Assembly (NCBI RefSeq): GCF_009674765.1
Contig: NZ_WKKF01000003.1
Location: forward strand, 62,001-126,000
Direction of reading: 5' to 3'
DNA length: 64,000 bases
Source: Metabacillus idriensis
Lineage (GTDB): Bacteria > Bacillota > Bacilli > Bacillales > Bacillaceae
Shown here: piece by piece, positions 50,152 to 60,592 of the stretch
Layout of the letters: every line of letters starts with the position of its first letter
How positions within the stretch are numbered: the stretch's first letter is position 1
Translations under genes and position numbers: made by a program
The notes under the pieces: generated by a model
Database searches by the model: none
Seen by the model: only the letters and a program-made list of their open reading frames with translations
What the model was told of the DNA's origin: nothing

Positions 50152-51473
50152 GCACCAAACAGATAAATCAGTGTCAAAATGATACATATCGACAGAGTGA
50201 TTATCGTACCGATTGGCGGTGAAGTCATTAATATCCCCGCCAGAATGGCAAGTAAAGCGATTAATGAAAACCATGATGTATATGGATAGCTTTTTACGAA
50301 AAATCCTTTTAGGGCTACACCTGGTTTTCTGCTTTTCAAATGAGCAATAGTAAGCAAAATCCAAATAGATAAAATCGCGTATCCGGGCACGACCATTAGA
50401 TAGCCAAATGTTTCACCTTCAGCAAATACAGCAACAATTACTCCTATATATAAGAATGAAGTACTCGCAAGCAGTGCTCTGACAGGCACACGTTTAGAAG
50501 ATAACTTCGAGAAAAACTTCGGTGCGTTTCCGTCCAAAGCCTGTGTGTACAGGAGGCGTGATGCAGCATACATCCCAGTGTTTGCCGCGGATATCACAGC
50601 AGTCAGCAGGACGAAATTCATAAATCCTCCGATATATGGAATGCCCAGCGTATCAAATACCGTGACAAACGGGCTTTGCTTACCAACCTCATTCCATGGC
50701 ATCAGACTGACAATGACAAGAATCGGAAGGACGTAAAAGACTAAAATACGTATTATAACGCTGCGTGCTGCTTTTGGAATAACCTTTTCCGGATTTTCTG
50801 TTTCACCAAGCGTCATCCCGATCATTTCGGTGCCGCCGAATGAAAACATAACAACAAGCATGGAAGCAGCAATACCTGATATCCCAAATGGAAGAAATCC
50901 GCCATGCTCTGTAAGGTTTTCAAATCCTGCAGCACTTTCTCCATTAAAACCTGCAAAAATCAGAACTCCTCCAAGTAATATAAACAGGGTTAACACGGAT
51001 ACCTTTAAAGCAGAAAGCCAGTACTCTGTCTCTCCAAATATGTTTACTGCAAACAAATTAATAACAGTAATTAAGATAGAAACAATCAACGACAGCAGCC
51101 ATAGCGGCGTATCTGTAAACCAATATTTCAAAAACCCAGCCGCTGCTGCCATTTCTGCCGCCATAACAAGCATCCAGCTGATGAAATAAATCCATCCTGA
51201 AAAAAATCCTGCATATGGACCGAGAAATGTCTGAATCAAATCTCTCAATGTTTTCGCTTTAGGCTGCTGAACAGCCATTTCAGCCATTGCCTGCATGACA
51301 AAATATAAAATAATCCCCGCTAATAAATAAGATAAAATGACACCTGGTCCCGCAAGCTCAATGGATGAACTGCTTCCCTGAAAAATACCGGCCCCAATCG
51401 CACCGCCAAGGGCAATCATGGTGACATGCCTTGATTTCAGTCCTCTTGCTAATTCGTCTTTATTCGAACTCAT
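50142..51473 (-). CDS. Amino-acid permease (APC family)
   Basis: A 443-residue transporter with twelve predicted helices. ALGGAIGAGIFQGSSSSIELAGPG is the helix 1 substrate motif, and FSFGGTEMIGMTLGETENP that of helix 6. It belongs to the AAT branch (as YtnA/AlaP, GabP, RocE). Which amino acid is carried cannot be read. AAGGAGAGACGAG precedes the ATG. No neighbour points to a pathway. Confidence 0.85.
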   Translation of the reverse strand: MSSNKDELARGLKSRHVTMIALGGAIGAGIFQGSSSSIELAGPGVILSYLLAGIILYFVMQAMAEMAVQQPKAKTLRDLIQTFLGPYAGFFSGWIYFISWMLVMAAEMAAAAGFLKYWFTDTPLWLLSLIVSILITVINLFAVNIFGETEYWLSALKVSVLTLFILLGGVLIFAGFNGESAAGFENLTEHGGFLPFGISGIAASMLVVMFSFGGTEMIGMTLGETENPEKVIPKAARSVIIRILVFYVLPILVIVSLMPWNEVGKQSPFVTVFDTLGIPYIGGFMNFVLLTAVISAANTGMYAASRLLYTQALDGNAPKFFSKLSSKRVPVRALLASTSFLYIGVIVAVFAEGETFGYLMVVPGYAILSIWILLTIAHLKSRKPGVALKGFFVKSYPYTSWFSLIALLAILAGILMTSPPIGTIITLSICIILTLIYLFGAKK

Positions 51474-51560
51474 TCTCGTCTCTCCTTACTAATCTTCTAT
51501 GCTCTTTTGTAGTACATGTTATCTTAACAAAAAAGCAGAAACGTGAAAACTGCCTGAAAT

Positions 51561-52277
51561 TTAGGTGTTTTTCGTCAGCTCCCATATCTCATTTAAAACC
51601 GGCATCTCTCCTTTTTCCTCTTCCGTCACCTTATCCCAGTGAATCCCGTCCGGCTTGCTGTATGGTGTGTTCGTTTCTATCACACCGAGCTCTGTAACGA
51701 TATAATCAACAGGTAAATCATATGTATCCACTTCAAACTCTTCCTCTGTCACTTGAATACTGTGAATAGTTGATATAACCGGAACATGAGGATTTCCAAG
51801 CTCCCTCATGATGGCATACTCGCGATCCGAATACCCTTCACCTTTGCCGATTCTTCTTCCGTCTTTATGAACAGCGACTGATCCGGCAACAATTAAGTCA
51901 ACCCTCGGCAGCTCTGATAACGGAACTTCTTTCCCATATTGTTTAATATTCTTTAAGCTGACAGCTCTGCGCTCTTCCCCATCAGGGACCCATTCTCTTT
52001 TCAGCATAATAAAGCCTGCTTTTAACCTCGGAGTCGGAACGAGGAGTGTTTTTCCGTCTTTTATGACACGGGCACGAAGAGGAAGCTGCGGCGCATCAGG
52101 ATTTATTTTTATGACTTCCGCTTTTTTATATACTTCAAGCTGCGCGGCATATTCTGCCGCAGCTGCTGCCCCTTTAAAATTCGGAATTCTATTTTTCAAA
52201 GGAAACGGAAATCCCCCAAGTTTCTCTGTCTCAAGCCTGTCCCATTTATCTTGGCGAATTTCGTCCTTCGTTTTCAT
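51561..52277 (-). CDS. 5-formyltetrahydrofolate cyclo-ligase-like protein
   Basis: A 238-residue protein of the 5-FCL-like NagB fold, long-form branch (as in MTHFSD/archaeal members). VIKINPDAPQLPLRARVI, DLIVAGSVAVHKDGRRIGKG and GYSDREYAIM cover the ATP and folate-side motifs. The long branch has been implicated in thiamine-related metabolism rather than folate in some lineages, so the substrate is open. Its ATG overlaps the stop of the upstream GNAT gene by four bases (ATGA). Confidence 0.8.
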   Translation of the reverse strand: MKTKDEIRQDKWDRLETEKLGGFPFPLKNRIPNFKGAAAAAEYAAQLEVYKKAEVIKINPDAPQLPLRARVIKDGKTLLVPTPRLKAGFIMLKREWVPDGEERRAVSLKNIKQYGKEVPLSELPRVDLIVAGSVAVHKDGRRIGKGEGYSDREYAIMRELGNPHVPVISTIHSIQVTEEEFEVDTYDLPVDYIVTELGVIETNTPYSKPDGIHWDKVTEEEKGEMPVLNEIWELTKNT

Positions 52278-52735
52278 GAAATGTCCCCCTTTCGCATCAA
52301 ATCTAAAGAATGTGTTGAATTTTCATATCGATCATCTTCTATAAATCCCGCCTGCTTGTAAAAAAGGGACGCTTCCTGAGAATCCGTTCTGAGAACAACG
52401 ACATCGAAAAAATCTTCAGTTCCCTTTAAAAGAGCTCTTAATATAAGTTCGCCCACACCTTGTCTTCTATGTTCTTTTGAAACATAAAATCTTCTTATGC
52501 GCCCAGCCTTTTCATTTTGTGAATATGGATCCTGATTTATGCCTCCGATGCCAATCAGTGTTTCATTATGAAATGCACCCAGCAGCATCTCACCTGGCTT
52601 TTTAAACGTATTGTCTCCTGATTGATAATCAGCAGCGAGTCTTTCCAGAAAATGAAATCCCTCCCGTTTACTTTCGTCTAAAAGATTTGAGATTTCTTCA
52701 GTCTTTACCGAATCCAATCGTTTTATTGTAATCAT
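52274..52735 (-). CDS. GNAT family N-acetyltransferase
   Basis: A 153-residue acetyltransferase. RIRRFYVSKEHRRQGVGELILRAL is the acetyl-CoA motif, and LRTDSQEASLFYKQAGFIED the C-terminal one. Start 52735 is preceded by AAAGAGGG; an upstream extension to 52801 has no ribosome site. Overlaps the 5-FCL-like gene by four bases, indicating coupled translation. Acceptor unknown. Confidence 0.85.
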   Translation of the reverse strand: MITIKRLDSVKTEEISNLLDESKREGFHFLERLAADYQSGDNTFKKPGEMLLGAFHNETLIGIGGINQDPYSQNEKAGRIRRFYVSKEHRRQGVGELILRALLKGTEDFFDVVVLRTDSQEASLFYKQAGFIEDDRYENSTHSLDLMRKGDIS

Positions 52736-52841
52736 GTTATTCCCTCTTTCTTCTTCATAAGAACATTTTAAAAGGCTCTTTCTTTGCCTTGTCCGCTGCA
52801 AGGTGATACGTTAATAAAAACGATATCAGGAGGATGAAAAA

Positions 52842-53858
52842 ATGACGTATTCACAAAAACAAATACTGCTTGCAGATCGTCCATCAGGAAAACCAACAGC
52901 CGAGACGTTTCAATATGCAGAAGTGCCTGTGCCTACACCCGATGAAGGACAAGTCCTCATCCGCACTCTGTATTTATCAGTGGATCCATATATGAGAGGC
53001 CGCATGAATGAAGGCAAATCCTATGTGGCGCCTTTTCAGCTGAATGAACCGATTTCAGGCGGAGTTGTTGGCGAGGTTGTCGATTCAAAAGGCAGCAACT
53101 TAAAACAGGGGGATATCGTCATCGGCAATCTTCCTTGGCAAGAATACTCTGTGGCAGGGGAAAAAGAGGTCCGCCAAATTGACCCTTCCATCGCACCCAT
53201 TTCAGCCTATCTTGGCATCCTTGGCATGCCTGGACTAACAGCGTATTTCGGTCTGCTTGATATCGGCAAACCTAAAGAAGGCGAAACAGTCGTTGTTTCA
53301 GGTGCAGCAGGAGCAGTTGGTTCTGCAGTTGGCCAAATTGCAAAAATCAAAGGTGCACGAGTTGTGGGTATTGCGGGTTCAGATGAAAAAATCAAGTATT
53401 TGATTAATGAACTTGGATTTGATGCTGCTATTAATTATAAAACAGAAGATGTAGGAAAAGCACTTGCAGCAGCATGCCCAAATGGCGTGGATGTCTATTA
53501 TGACAACGTAGGCGGAGAAATCTCAGAAGCTGTCCATAAACTGCTGAATAAATTTGCACGCATTCCAGTGTGCGGTGCGATTTCAACTTATAATTCAGAC
53601 GGTGCTGACTTAGGCCCGCGCATTGAAACAACACTGATCAAATCAAGTGTCCTCATGCAGGGATTCGTAGTCGGCGATTTCTCTTCCCGCTTCAGCGAAG
53701 GCGCAAGAGAACTTGCAGGCTGGCTGCAGGAAGGCAAGCTGAAATATGAAGAGACCATCGTGTACGGCTTTGAAAATATCCCACAGGCATTCCTTGGCTT
53801 GTTTGAAGGAACGAATCTAGGTAAGCAGCTTGTTAAAATTGCTGAGCAGTCAAAATAA
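52842..53858 (+). CDS. yfmJ: NADP-dependent medium-chain oxidoreductase (YfmJ type)
   Basis: A 338-residue zinc-free MDR of the alkenal/one oxidoreductase (leukotriene B4 12-hydroxydehydrogenase, CurA) group. LYLSVDPYMRGRMNE and the cofactor strand VVSGAAGAVGSAVGQIAKIKG are diagnostic, followed by VYYDNVGGEISEAV. It should reduce activated C=C bonds with NADPH. ATCAGGAGGATGAAAAA precedes the ATG. Divergent from the GNAT gene; terminator shared with the deoR-type gene. Confidence 0.87.
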   Translation: MTYSQKQILLADRPSGKPTAETFQYAEVPVPTPDEGQVLIRTLYLSVDPYMRGRMNEGKSYVAPFQLNEPISGGVVGEVVDSKGSNLKQGDIVIGNLPWQEYSVAGEKEVRQIDPSIAPISAYLGILGMPGLTAYFGLLDIGKPKEGETVVVSGAAGAVGSAVGQIAKIKGARVVGIAGSDEKIKYLINELGFDAAINYKTEDVGKALAAACPNGVDVYYDNVGGEISEAVHKLLNKFARIPVCGAISTYNSDGADLGPRIETTLIKSSVLMQGFVVGDFSSRFSEGARELAGWLQEGKLKYEETIVYGFENIPQAFLGLFEGTNLGKQLVKIAEQSK

Positions 53859-53865
53859 TAATAAT

Positions 53866-53896
53866 AAAAAAGTCGACCAAATCCGGTCGACTTTGT
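53866..53896. terminator. Bidirectional terminator
   Basis: AAAGTCGACC-aaatcc-GGTCGACTTT between yfmJ and the phosphonate operon end. Confidence 0.85.
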
Positions 53897-54664
53897 TTAA
53901 CATTGAATCCAATCGCAAGGAACATCCCATTCATCCGGCTGATTAACATTTGAGATAATTTTGTCCACTTTTTCAAGAGGAACCATTTTATAGTTGGCGC
54001 GTTCACCAATTTTAGAGTTGTCAGCTAAAACGTAAACTTCCTTTGCATTTTGAATGAGTATTTTTGACAAAACCGATTTCTCGAGATCAAAGCAGGTAAT
54101 TCCATCCTCAGCTGAGATGCCGTCTATTGAAATGAACGCTTTATTTACGTAAAATTCTTTCGCCATTTGCTCCGCCAACGCTCCAGAGGAACGGTAATGC
54201 TTGCTTCTCACACTTCCGCCGATAAAAATGACCTCTCCATCAAACAGTTTCTTATTGGCGTATGATATCAAGAGCGACGCAACTGGAAAGGAATTTGTAA
54301 TGACAGTTACATTTGAACAGTCACATAAAGGCCTGACCATCTGCAAGGTTGTACTTCCCTCGTCGATAAAAATTACGTCATTTTTATTAATGGAAGATAC
54401 TGCTTTGTTTGCAATGCACTGCTTTTCTTCAATTCTTATGATTTCCCGTTCAAAAAGTGCTGGTTCTTCCTTTGCTTCAGAAATTTTTACGGCGCCTCCA
54501 TACACTTTCTTCAGTTTTTTTTCAGTTTCAAGCTCTTCTAAGTAACGCCTGATGGTTTCAGTTGATACGTCAAAATCCTTTGCAAGATCATTGACTTTCA
54601 CTTTTCCTTGTTTTTCTATTAGCTCCGCAATGACTCGTTTTCTTTCCTCTGCTAATAAAGACAT
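53897..54664 (-). CDS. DeoR family transcriptional repressor of the phosphonate operon
   Basis: A 255-residue DeoR-type regulator. Residues 1-57 are the helix-turn-helix (KVKVNDLAKDFDVSTETIRR), and the rest is the sugar-phosphate-type sensor domain (FIDEGSTTLQMVRPL, ISIDGISAEDGITCF, VLADNSKIGERANY). It lies 16 bases after the saccharopine-dehydrogenase-like gene as the last gene of the operon, so probably represses it and senses a pathway intermediate. Confidence 0.87.
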   Translation of the reverse strand: MSLLAEERKRVIAELIEKQGKVKVNDLAKDFDVSTETIRRYLEELETEKKLKKVYGGAVKISEAKEEPALFEREIIRIEEKQCIANKAVSSINKNDVIFIDEGSTTLQMVRPLCDCSNVTVITNSFPVASLLISYANKKLFDGEVIFIGGSVRSKHYRSSGALAEQMAKEFYVNKAFISIDGISAEDGITCFDLEKSVLSKILIQNAKEVYVLADNSKIGERANYKMVPLEKVDKIISNVNQPDEWDVPCDWIQC

Positions 54665-54680
54665 TCCTCAGACTCCTATA

Positions 54681-55859
54681 TTAACGATTATTTTCTTCCA
54701 ATTTAATGATCTCTTCATGGATAAATATACCACGATTTTCTAATTGATTAAATATTTTCACTGGATCAGCAAATGCATCCTCTGGAATCACAATTCCTTT
54801 TTTCTTAACCTCACCTTTTGCTATCAATTCTGCGGCAATGGCAAATGGAATGGCTACGTTGCGGGTATAGGCTCTTAATCCTTCCCAGCCTTGGACAGTG
54901 CCATCTGAAGAAGGATGCGTATGAGTTAGGATGTGCTCTACTCTTTCGCCATCTTTCGTGCCAATGACCTGGATATGAAGAGCATAGCCATAGAGTTCGG
55001 TTTCTGAGCCTTCTTTTGATTGATATAAGTATTCAGAGATACAATCCATAATTCCTGCTTCTGTACCGTTCATGATGAATTTATCATTCCGCAAAATACC
55101 ATAATCATATAATGCCCGCACTAGCTGCATATTTTGCTGCGGCCACGTTCCTCGAACTTCGATTAACTGAACGTCTTTATGCTTTAAAGCTTGAGCAAGT
55201 GTTTTCGTTTCTGAGTGAGGAATAATATACTGCACACCTTTTCCATATGGCTGCGGAAGCTCAATCTCCATTGGTCTCGCAAACGGAGGCACTTGGATGA
55301 ACTCACCATACTCAAAAACGACTCGTGATGGAAGATTAGGATCATATTCATAGGACGTTGTTTCTGCAATTGAGCGAGAAAACGCAATCGGGCGGAAAGA
55401 ACCGTGGCTGACTCTTACAGACTCTATTGCATCAAGCTGATTTGCAGCATGCATGGCCATCATTTGAGTCAGGCCGGGTGTCATTCCAAAACCGGGAAGA
55501 CACGTTTTTTCATTGCTCTGAAATAATTCGTGCATTGAATCCTCTTCGCCAAAACCGTTTAAATTTATGCCATGACAGCCAGCTTCTGCGATGCAAGCTG
55601 TTGATTTTCCGTTCAGCGTTATCGTGGTGCCGTCCATTACAATATCATATCCCCGCATTTTGGAGACTGTATCATCATGATCAAACACGTTCACTTTTAC
55701 AAAATCGACTCGCGGATCATTCAGCCACTCAACAACCTTCATGCCTTCTTCTTCATTGAAATCTGCTACTGTAATTTTTTCAAATTCGGAATGCTCCACT
55801 AAATCTAAAATCGCTTCTCTGCAAATTTTTCCAGCTCCGCCTAAACAAAATACTTTCAC
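54681..55859 (-). CDS. Saccharopine dehydrogenase-fold oxidoreductase in the phosphonate operon
   Basis: A 392-residue protein. [17 protein letters not shown] is the nucleotide-binding loop, [11 protein letters not shown] the second strand; the C-terminal LYS9-like domain holds [25 protein letters not shown] and [15 protein letters not shown]. Expected to be an NAD(P)-dependent oxidoreductase of imine/amine substrates. It overlaps phnW by four bases (ATGA) and so is made with the 2-aminoethylphosphonate enzymes. It is not a lysine pathway gene by context. Its true substrate is unknown. Confidence 0.82.
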   Translation of the reverse strand: MKVFCLGGAGKICREAILDLVEHSEFEKITVADFNEEEGMKVVEWLNDPRVDFVKVNVFDHDDTVSKMRGYDIVMDGTTITLNGKSTACIAEAGCHGINLNGFGEEDSMHELFQSNEKTCLPGFGMTPGLTQMMAMHAANQLDAIESVRVSHGSFRPIAFSRSIAETTSYEYDPNLPSRVVFEYGEFIQVPPFARPMEIELPQPYGKGVQYIIPHSETKTLAQALKHKDVQLIEVRGTWPQQNMQLVRALYDYGILRNDKFIMNGTEAGIMDCISEYLYQSKEGSETELYGYALHIQVIGTKDGERVEHILTHTHPSSDGTVQGWEGLRAYTRNVAIPFAIAAELIAKGEVKKKGIVIPEDAFADPVKIFNQLENRGIFIHEEIIKLEENNR

Positions 55860-56968
55860 AGTTTCACAGCCCCTTCTGATGATGTCTCTTTAATTGCCGT
55901 TAATAATCGATCTATATCTTCGGGGAAGACCTCGCCGATGTTTCCGATTCTGAAGGTGTCCAGTTTAGAAATTTTCCCAGGATAAATGACAAATCCTTTT
56001 TGCTTTAACGCTTCATAGAATCCTTCAAATGTAAACGAAGCGCCTTTAGGATACAAAAATGCCGTAATGATCGGGGACTGGTTTTCTTGATTCAGCAATG
56101 GAGCAAAGCCCATACTCTGCATTCCCTCAACAAGCCGGTGCTGATTTTCCTTATAGCGCTCATATCTTGCCAAAACACCGCCCTCTTCTTCAAGCTCAAC
56201 CAGTGCCTGAAAAAAAGCTCTCACAACATGTGTCGGTGACGTAAATCGCCATTTTCCATTATGTTTTTCCATTGTTTCAAATTGATCATATAAATCAAGA
56301 GACAGAGATCTTGCATTTCCTTTACATGCAGCAAGCTCTTCTTTTTTCGCAATGATAAATCCAAAACCAGGAACACCTTGAATGCATTTATTAGCGCTGC
56401 TGATCAAATAATCGATTTTCAAGGCGGAGACATCAATCGGAATTCCGCCAAAGCTGCTCATTGCATCAACGATCGTGATTAGTCCATGCTCCTTTGCGAG
56501 ACGGCTTATATCTTCAATCGGATTCAGCATTCCTGTTGTCGTTTCACAATGCACGACAGCAAGATGTGTAAGATCTTTATGCGTTTCAAGCAATTCTTGT
56601 ATGGATTCGATATCGAGAACGGTTTGCTCATCTGATCTGTAAATGATCGTAGGGATCCCCAGGATAACCGCCATATCAGCGATTCGTTCGCCATATGCTC
56701 CGTTGCATGCAACGAGGAGCTTCCCATTTTCTTTCGGGATCACGCTTGAAATGACAGATTCAACGGAAAACGTTCCGCTTCCCTGCATAAGAACAGCCGT
56801 GTATTCTTCTGAACCGGGTGCTGCAAGAGCTGTTAATCTCATTCTAATATCCTGAACGATTGCGTTATAATCTTTATCCCACGTGCACCAATCCTTTAGC
56901 ATTGACTCACGGACGGTTTTTGAAGTGGATAAAGGTCCAGGTGTTAACAGCAAGTATGGATTATTCAT
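55856..56968 (-). CDS. phnW: 2-aminoethylphosphonate--pyruvate transaminase
   Basis: A 370-residue PLP enzyme making phosphonoacetaldehyde and alanine from 2-aminoethylphosphonate and pyruvate. [18 protein letters not shown] at the start, [13 protein letters not shown], and [17 protein letters not shown] with the PLP-binding Lys are the PhnW signatures. It overlaps phnX by eight bases and the saccharopine-dehydrogenase-like gene by four. Confidence 0.94.
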   Translation of the reverse strand: MNNPYLLLTPGPLSTSKTVRESMLKDWCTWDKDYNAIVQDIRMRLTALAAPGSEEYTAVLMQGSGTFSVESVISSVIPKENGKLLVACNGAYGERIADMAVILGIPTIIYRSDEQTVLDIESIQELLETHKDLTHLAVVHCETTTGMLNPIEDISRLAKEHGLITIVDAMSSFGGIPIDVSALKIDYLISSANKCIQGVPGFGFIIAKKEELAACKGNARSLSLDLYDQFETMEKHNGKWRFTSPTHVVRAFFQALVELEEEGGVLARYERYKENQHRLVEGMQSMGFAPLLNQENQSPIITAFLYPKGASFTFEGFYEALKQKGFVIYPGKISKLDTFRIGNIGEVFPEDIDRLLTAIKETSSEGAVKL

Positions 56969-57758
56969 GTTCTGTCAGTCCCTTTTCTATTTTTTCCAGT
57001 AAAGGAATCAGTTCTGCAAATTCATTCAGCACATAATGAGCACCAGCTCCATAGAAACGGTCCCTGACTTCATCCATCTTTTCCTTTAACTCGTCCTGGT
57101 CAAGCCTGCTCACTTCATCTTCCGTCAATCCAAGCTCATTGCTTCCAAGAATCACTCCTACTGCCCACATGCCAGCGTTGATGCCTTCTTTCATGTCTGA
57201 AACGGTATCACCGACTTTTACGAGTTTGTTCATTGGATAAATGCCCATCTCGATTGCATTCATGTAGGTCATCCATGGATATGGGCGGCCCGCTTTTACA
57301 TCATCAGGAGTAAAAAGATAATCGGGAAAATATCCTTTTTCCTTTGCGTGAGGCGCCACAATTTTCATCATTTCTTTTGTGTATCCTGTAGTAGAGCCAA
57401 TTTTCAAGTCTTGCTCTCGAAGCTTTTGTATCGTTTGAATCACGCCTGGCAGCGGCGTTGTAAATTGCGGAAGAATGTCAAATATAATCCTTTCAAACTC
57501 TTCGTACATTTTTTCAATATCCTGTTCAGTCGGTTCCTGCCCATGAACAGTTACCCATTCTTCTTTAATACGCGGCATTTCGCATAGTGCTCGTATATGA
57601 TCAATTTTTAATAATCCCATCGGTTTGCGCGCTTCCTCTGCTGTAATGCTCACTTCCCGATTCAGAAAAACTTCTATAAACACCTGAAGCGGAGCAAAGC
57701 ATCCATAATCAACCGTTGTTCCTGCCCAATCCAAAATGACTCCTTCAATTTTCCTCAT
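56961..57758 (-). CDS. phnX: Phosphonoacetaldehyde hydrolase (phosphonatase)
   Basis: A 265-residue HAD-family enzyme cleaving phosphonoacetaldehyde to acetaldehyde and phosphate. [17 protein letters not shown] holds the nucleophile Asp, [17 protein letters not shown] the Schiff-base Lys, and [17 protein letters not shown] the metal-side Asp. It starts immediately after the permease stop with no gap and overlaps phnW. GGAGGAACTATAA-type site lies within the permease end. Confidence 0.94.
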   Translation of the reverse strand: MRKIEGVILDWAGTTVDYGCFAPLQVFIEVFLNREVSITAEEARKPMGLLKIDHIRALCEMPRIKEEWVTVHGQEPTEQDIEKMYEEFERIIFDILPQFTTPLPGVIQTIQKLREQDLKIGSTTGYTKEMMKIVAPHAKEKGYFPDYLFTPDDVKAGRPYPWMTYMNAIEMGIYPMNKLVKVGDTVSDMKEGINAGMWAVGVILGSNELGLTEDEVSRLDQDELKEKMDEVRDRFYGAGAHYVLNEFAELIPLLEKIEKGLTEHE

Positions 57759-59522
57759 TTATAGTTCCTCCTTCAGTGATTTACGATTTTTCATCCATTT
57801 TACAATCAGTTCATAGGTAACCCTGACAAGAATGTTCGTTGCAACAATTAATATACTCATAGCAGCGGCTGAAGCTAGATTTCCGGCATCATCCATATTG
57901 ACGATCGATACTGCAGCAAGCTTAAAATCTGCTGTATATAGGAATATGACCGCTGAAACTGTCACCATTGCGTTCACAAAATAATACATTGCTACTTCAA
58001 GAATGGCCGGCAGACACATTGGAATCGTCACCTTCATGAAGGTTTGATAAAACGGAACACCCATAGACTCTGATACGAGCTCAAATTCTTTGTCCAGTTT
58101 TTTCAGTGCAGTTGTTGCGGTAATAAACGAAACAGAATAAAAGTGAACAATATTTGCAATGACAATAATGGCAATGGTTCCGTACAGAAAATGAAACGGA
58201 TTTGCTATCGTATATCCAAAGATTGATAGATTTTGCTTGCTGAAAAAAAAGATGTACCCAAGTCCAATGACAAGACCAGGAACTGCAAGAGGAATAAGAG
58301 ATAAAAAGGTGCTCAATTTCCGGAGTCCAATCATTCCTCTGAATTTTTCAATCATATAAGCAAAAATGAACGTAAAAATCGTTCCGAAGATTGCTGTCAG
58401 AACCGCTGCAAGCAAACTATTTTTATAAGCTGTTAAGCCATCGCCCGTAAAACTGTCAAAGGCAAAATGCTCTAATGTAAATGTCATGTTATATGGCCAT
58501 ATTTTCACGCTGGCAGCAATGAAAACAGCTAAAAACAGAACGCAAACGGCTAATGAAATGCCAGAGCAATAGAGAAATGCTAAACGGTCTCTTAAAGGAT
58601 TTCGTTTTATTTGATAAGGAACTGCTTTTGAACTGGCGGCACCTTGTTGTTTCCGCTGCGTAAGCTGGTCAACGGCAAAAGCGAGTAACGCCGGAAGCAT
58701 GAGAATCATGCCTACTGTGGCACCCATCCCCATGTTTTGCTGGCCGATGACCTGCTTATAGACATCTGTCGCAAGAACGTTATATTGTCCGCCTACTATT
58801 TTAGGAGCCCCGTAATCTGTAAAACTCAGAGTAAACACGACAAAAATAGAACTGATTAAGCCGTACTTCGCCGATGGAAGTGTAATGGTGAAAAACTTGT
58901 TTATCCCGCTTGCGCCCATTGAGTCAGCTGCTTCATATAGTCGCTGATCGGCACCTGATAAGGCAACCATTAAAATCAGAAATGCTTGTGGAAAGGTGTA
59001 AATGGTTTCTGCCATAATGATTCCGATTGGGCCATATAAATCGATCTTAAACCCGGGAATCGTTTCAAAAAATCCATTTGTAATTAATCCTTGATTGCCA
59101 AATAGATACATTAAGGCAATTCCGTGCATCATCGTAGGTGCAAATAACGGAAGCAAAGCAGAATAGCGAAAGATTGCTTTTCCATATACGTTTGTCCGGG
59201 TGATTGCAAATGCATAGACAAATGCCAGACTTACTGCAAGGATGGTCGTGATGCTTGAAACAAAGACTGTATTTTGCAGAGATTGAACTAGAATTTCCGA
59301 TTGAAAGTAGCTGACAAAATTCTGCAGTCCAATAAAGATGCCATCACTGTCAATAAATGCTTGTACAAACAACATCAGTAATGGGAGCACCAATACAGCA
59401 GCAATAGCTAAAAGCGAGAAGATCAACAGCAAACGCTGCAGCCATTCATTTAATCCTGCTTTTTGCCGTTTACGTTTATTCGTTGAAAGCTTTGAATGAG
59501 CATTGGCCATTCGCATCTCCAT
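57759..59522 (-). CDS. 2-aminoethylphosphonate ABC transporter permease, fused double form
   Basis: A 587-residue permease with two complete transmembrane units of about six helices each, as in the Fbp/PotBC-type double permeases. EAADSMGASGINKFFTITLP and ELVSESMGVPFYQTFMKVTIP are the two EAA loops for the ATPase. It equals PhnU and PhnV joined in one chain. Start and stop abut the ATPase and phnX genes exactly. Confidence 0.9.
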   Translation of the reverse strand: MEMRMANAHSKLSTNKRKRQKAGLNEWLQRLLLIFSLLAIAAVLVLPLLMLFVQAFIDSDGIFIGLQNFVSYFQSEILVQSLQNTVFVSSITTILAVSLAFVYAFAITRTNVYGKAIFRYSALLPLFAPTMMHGIALMYLFGNQGLITNGFFETIPGFKIDLYGPIGIIMAETIYTFPQAFLILMVALSGADQRLYEAADSMGASGINKFFTITLPSAKYGLISSIFVVFTLSFTDYGAPKIVGGQYNVLATDVYKQVIGQQNMGMGATVGMILMLPALLAFAVDQLTQRKQQGAASSKAVPYQIKRNPLRDRLAFLYCSGISLAVCVLFLAVFIAASVKIWPYNMTFTLEHFAFDSFTGDGLTAYKNSLLAAVLTAIFGTIFTFIFAYMIEKFRGMIGLRKLSTFLSLIPLAVPGLVIGLGYIFFFSKQNLSIFGYTIANPFHFLYGTIAIIVIANIVHFYSVSFITATTALKKLDKEFELVSESMGVPFYQTFMKVTIPMCLPAILEVAMYYFVNAMVTVSAVIFLYTADFKLAAVSIVNMDDAGNLASAAAMSILIVATNILVRVTYELIVKWMKNRKSLKEEL

Positions 59523-60530
59523 TTAGACAACCACCTGTTCTTTGTAGGCTAACAATCGATGATCCGGCAGCGAAATCTTCAAAGATTTCCCCTTCGAAAG
59601 ATCCATGCAGTGCGCCATATGAGCCGATAAATCAACAAGCAGATTCTGATTGAACAGCTTCGAGTCTTTTTCAGTAATTTTCACTTTCACCCGATAGACT
59701 GGACCTTTGAATTCAACTGACTGAATTACTGCATTTGCTCCGTCATCATTTGTAACCTGGACATGCTCTGGGCGAATCGCCATCATTTGGTTTGTGTTTG
59801 AATTCAAGAAATTCATAGAGCCGATAAAGTTCGCTACAAATGGCTGATTCGGCTGATGGTACACTTCTTGTGGAGTACCCGCCTGCATGATTTGAGCATG
59901 ATTCATGACGACAATCCGATCTGCCATTGTTAATGCTTCCTCCTGATCATGCGTAACCATAATCGTTGTGATCCCAATCTTTTCTTGAATGGCGCGAATT
60001 TCATAGCGCAGTTTTTCACGCACTTTTGCATCAAGCGCTGATAAAGGTTCATCCAGCAGCAGAAAGTCCGGCTCAAGCGCAATCGCTCTGGCAAGCGAAA
60101 CCCGCTGTTGCATACCGCCTGAGAGCTGAGCAGGAAATTTGTCTTTAACATGCAGAAGATCAACTAGATTCAAAGCCTCCAGTGCTTTCTCTTTCACCGC
60201 TTTTTTCGGATACTTGCGCGTTTTTAGTCCAAATTCAATATTTTGAAGAGCAGTTAGATTTGGAAATAACGCATAGGATTGAAATACGATTCCGAAGTTT
60301 CGCTTAGCTGGCGGCAATTCTGTCATATCTTTTCCATTCACATAAACACGGCCTGCATTTGGTTCTTCAAGCCCTGCAATGATGCGCAGCAGGGTTGTTT
60401 TTCCACATCCGCTCGGACCGAGCAGACAAACAAATTCATTTTTTCTTATATCAAAAGATACATTGTTAAGAGCTGTAAACTGATTGAAGTTTTTACTTAT
60501 TCCTTCAACCTTCAGATAGGAATTCGGCAT
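59523..60530 (-). CDS. 2-aminoethylphosphonate ABC transporter ATP-binding protein
   Basis: A 335-residue ABC ATPase of the PotA/FbpC type. Walker A LLGPSGCGKTTLLRI, signature LSGGMQQRVSLARAIA, Walker B FLLLDEPLSALD, switch His in VTHDQEEAL, and a C-terminal TOBE-like part (MMAIRPEHVQV). It energises the fused permease. A stem-loop precedes it in the 62-base gap after the binding-protein gene. Confidence 0.92.
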   Translation of the reverse strand: MPNSYLKVEGISKNFNQFTALNNVSFDIRKNEFVCLLGPSGCGKTTLLRIIAGLEEPNAGRVYVNGKDMTELPPAKRNFGIVFQSYALFPNLTALQNIEFGLKTRKYPKKAVKEKALEALNLVDLLHVKDKFPAQLSGGMQQRVSLARAIALEPDFLLLDEPLSALDAKVREKLRYEIRAIQEKIGITTIMVTHDQEEALTMADRIVVMNHAQIMQAGTPQEVYHQPNQPFVANFIGSMNFLNSNTNQMMAIRPEHVQVTNDDGANAVIQSVEFKGPVYRVKVKITEKDSKLFNQNLLVDLSAHMAHCMDLSKGKSLKISLPDHRLLAYKEQVVV

Positions 60531-60555
60531 CTTGACCCCAGCCTTTCTAATGGAT

Positions 60556-60581
60556 TTGGCGGGAAACTAAGTTCCCGCCAA
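60556..60581 (-). other. Intercistronic stem-loop after the binding-protein gene
   Basis: TTGGCGGGAA-ctaag-TTCCCGCCAA type stem, ten perfect pairs, without a T-run. Such loops commonly stabilise the 5' cistron so that binding protein is made in excess. Confidence 0.75.
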
Positions 60582-60592
60582 TCCTCATTTTC

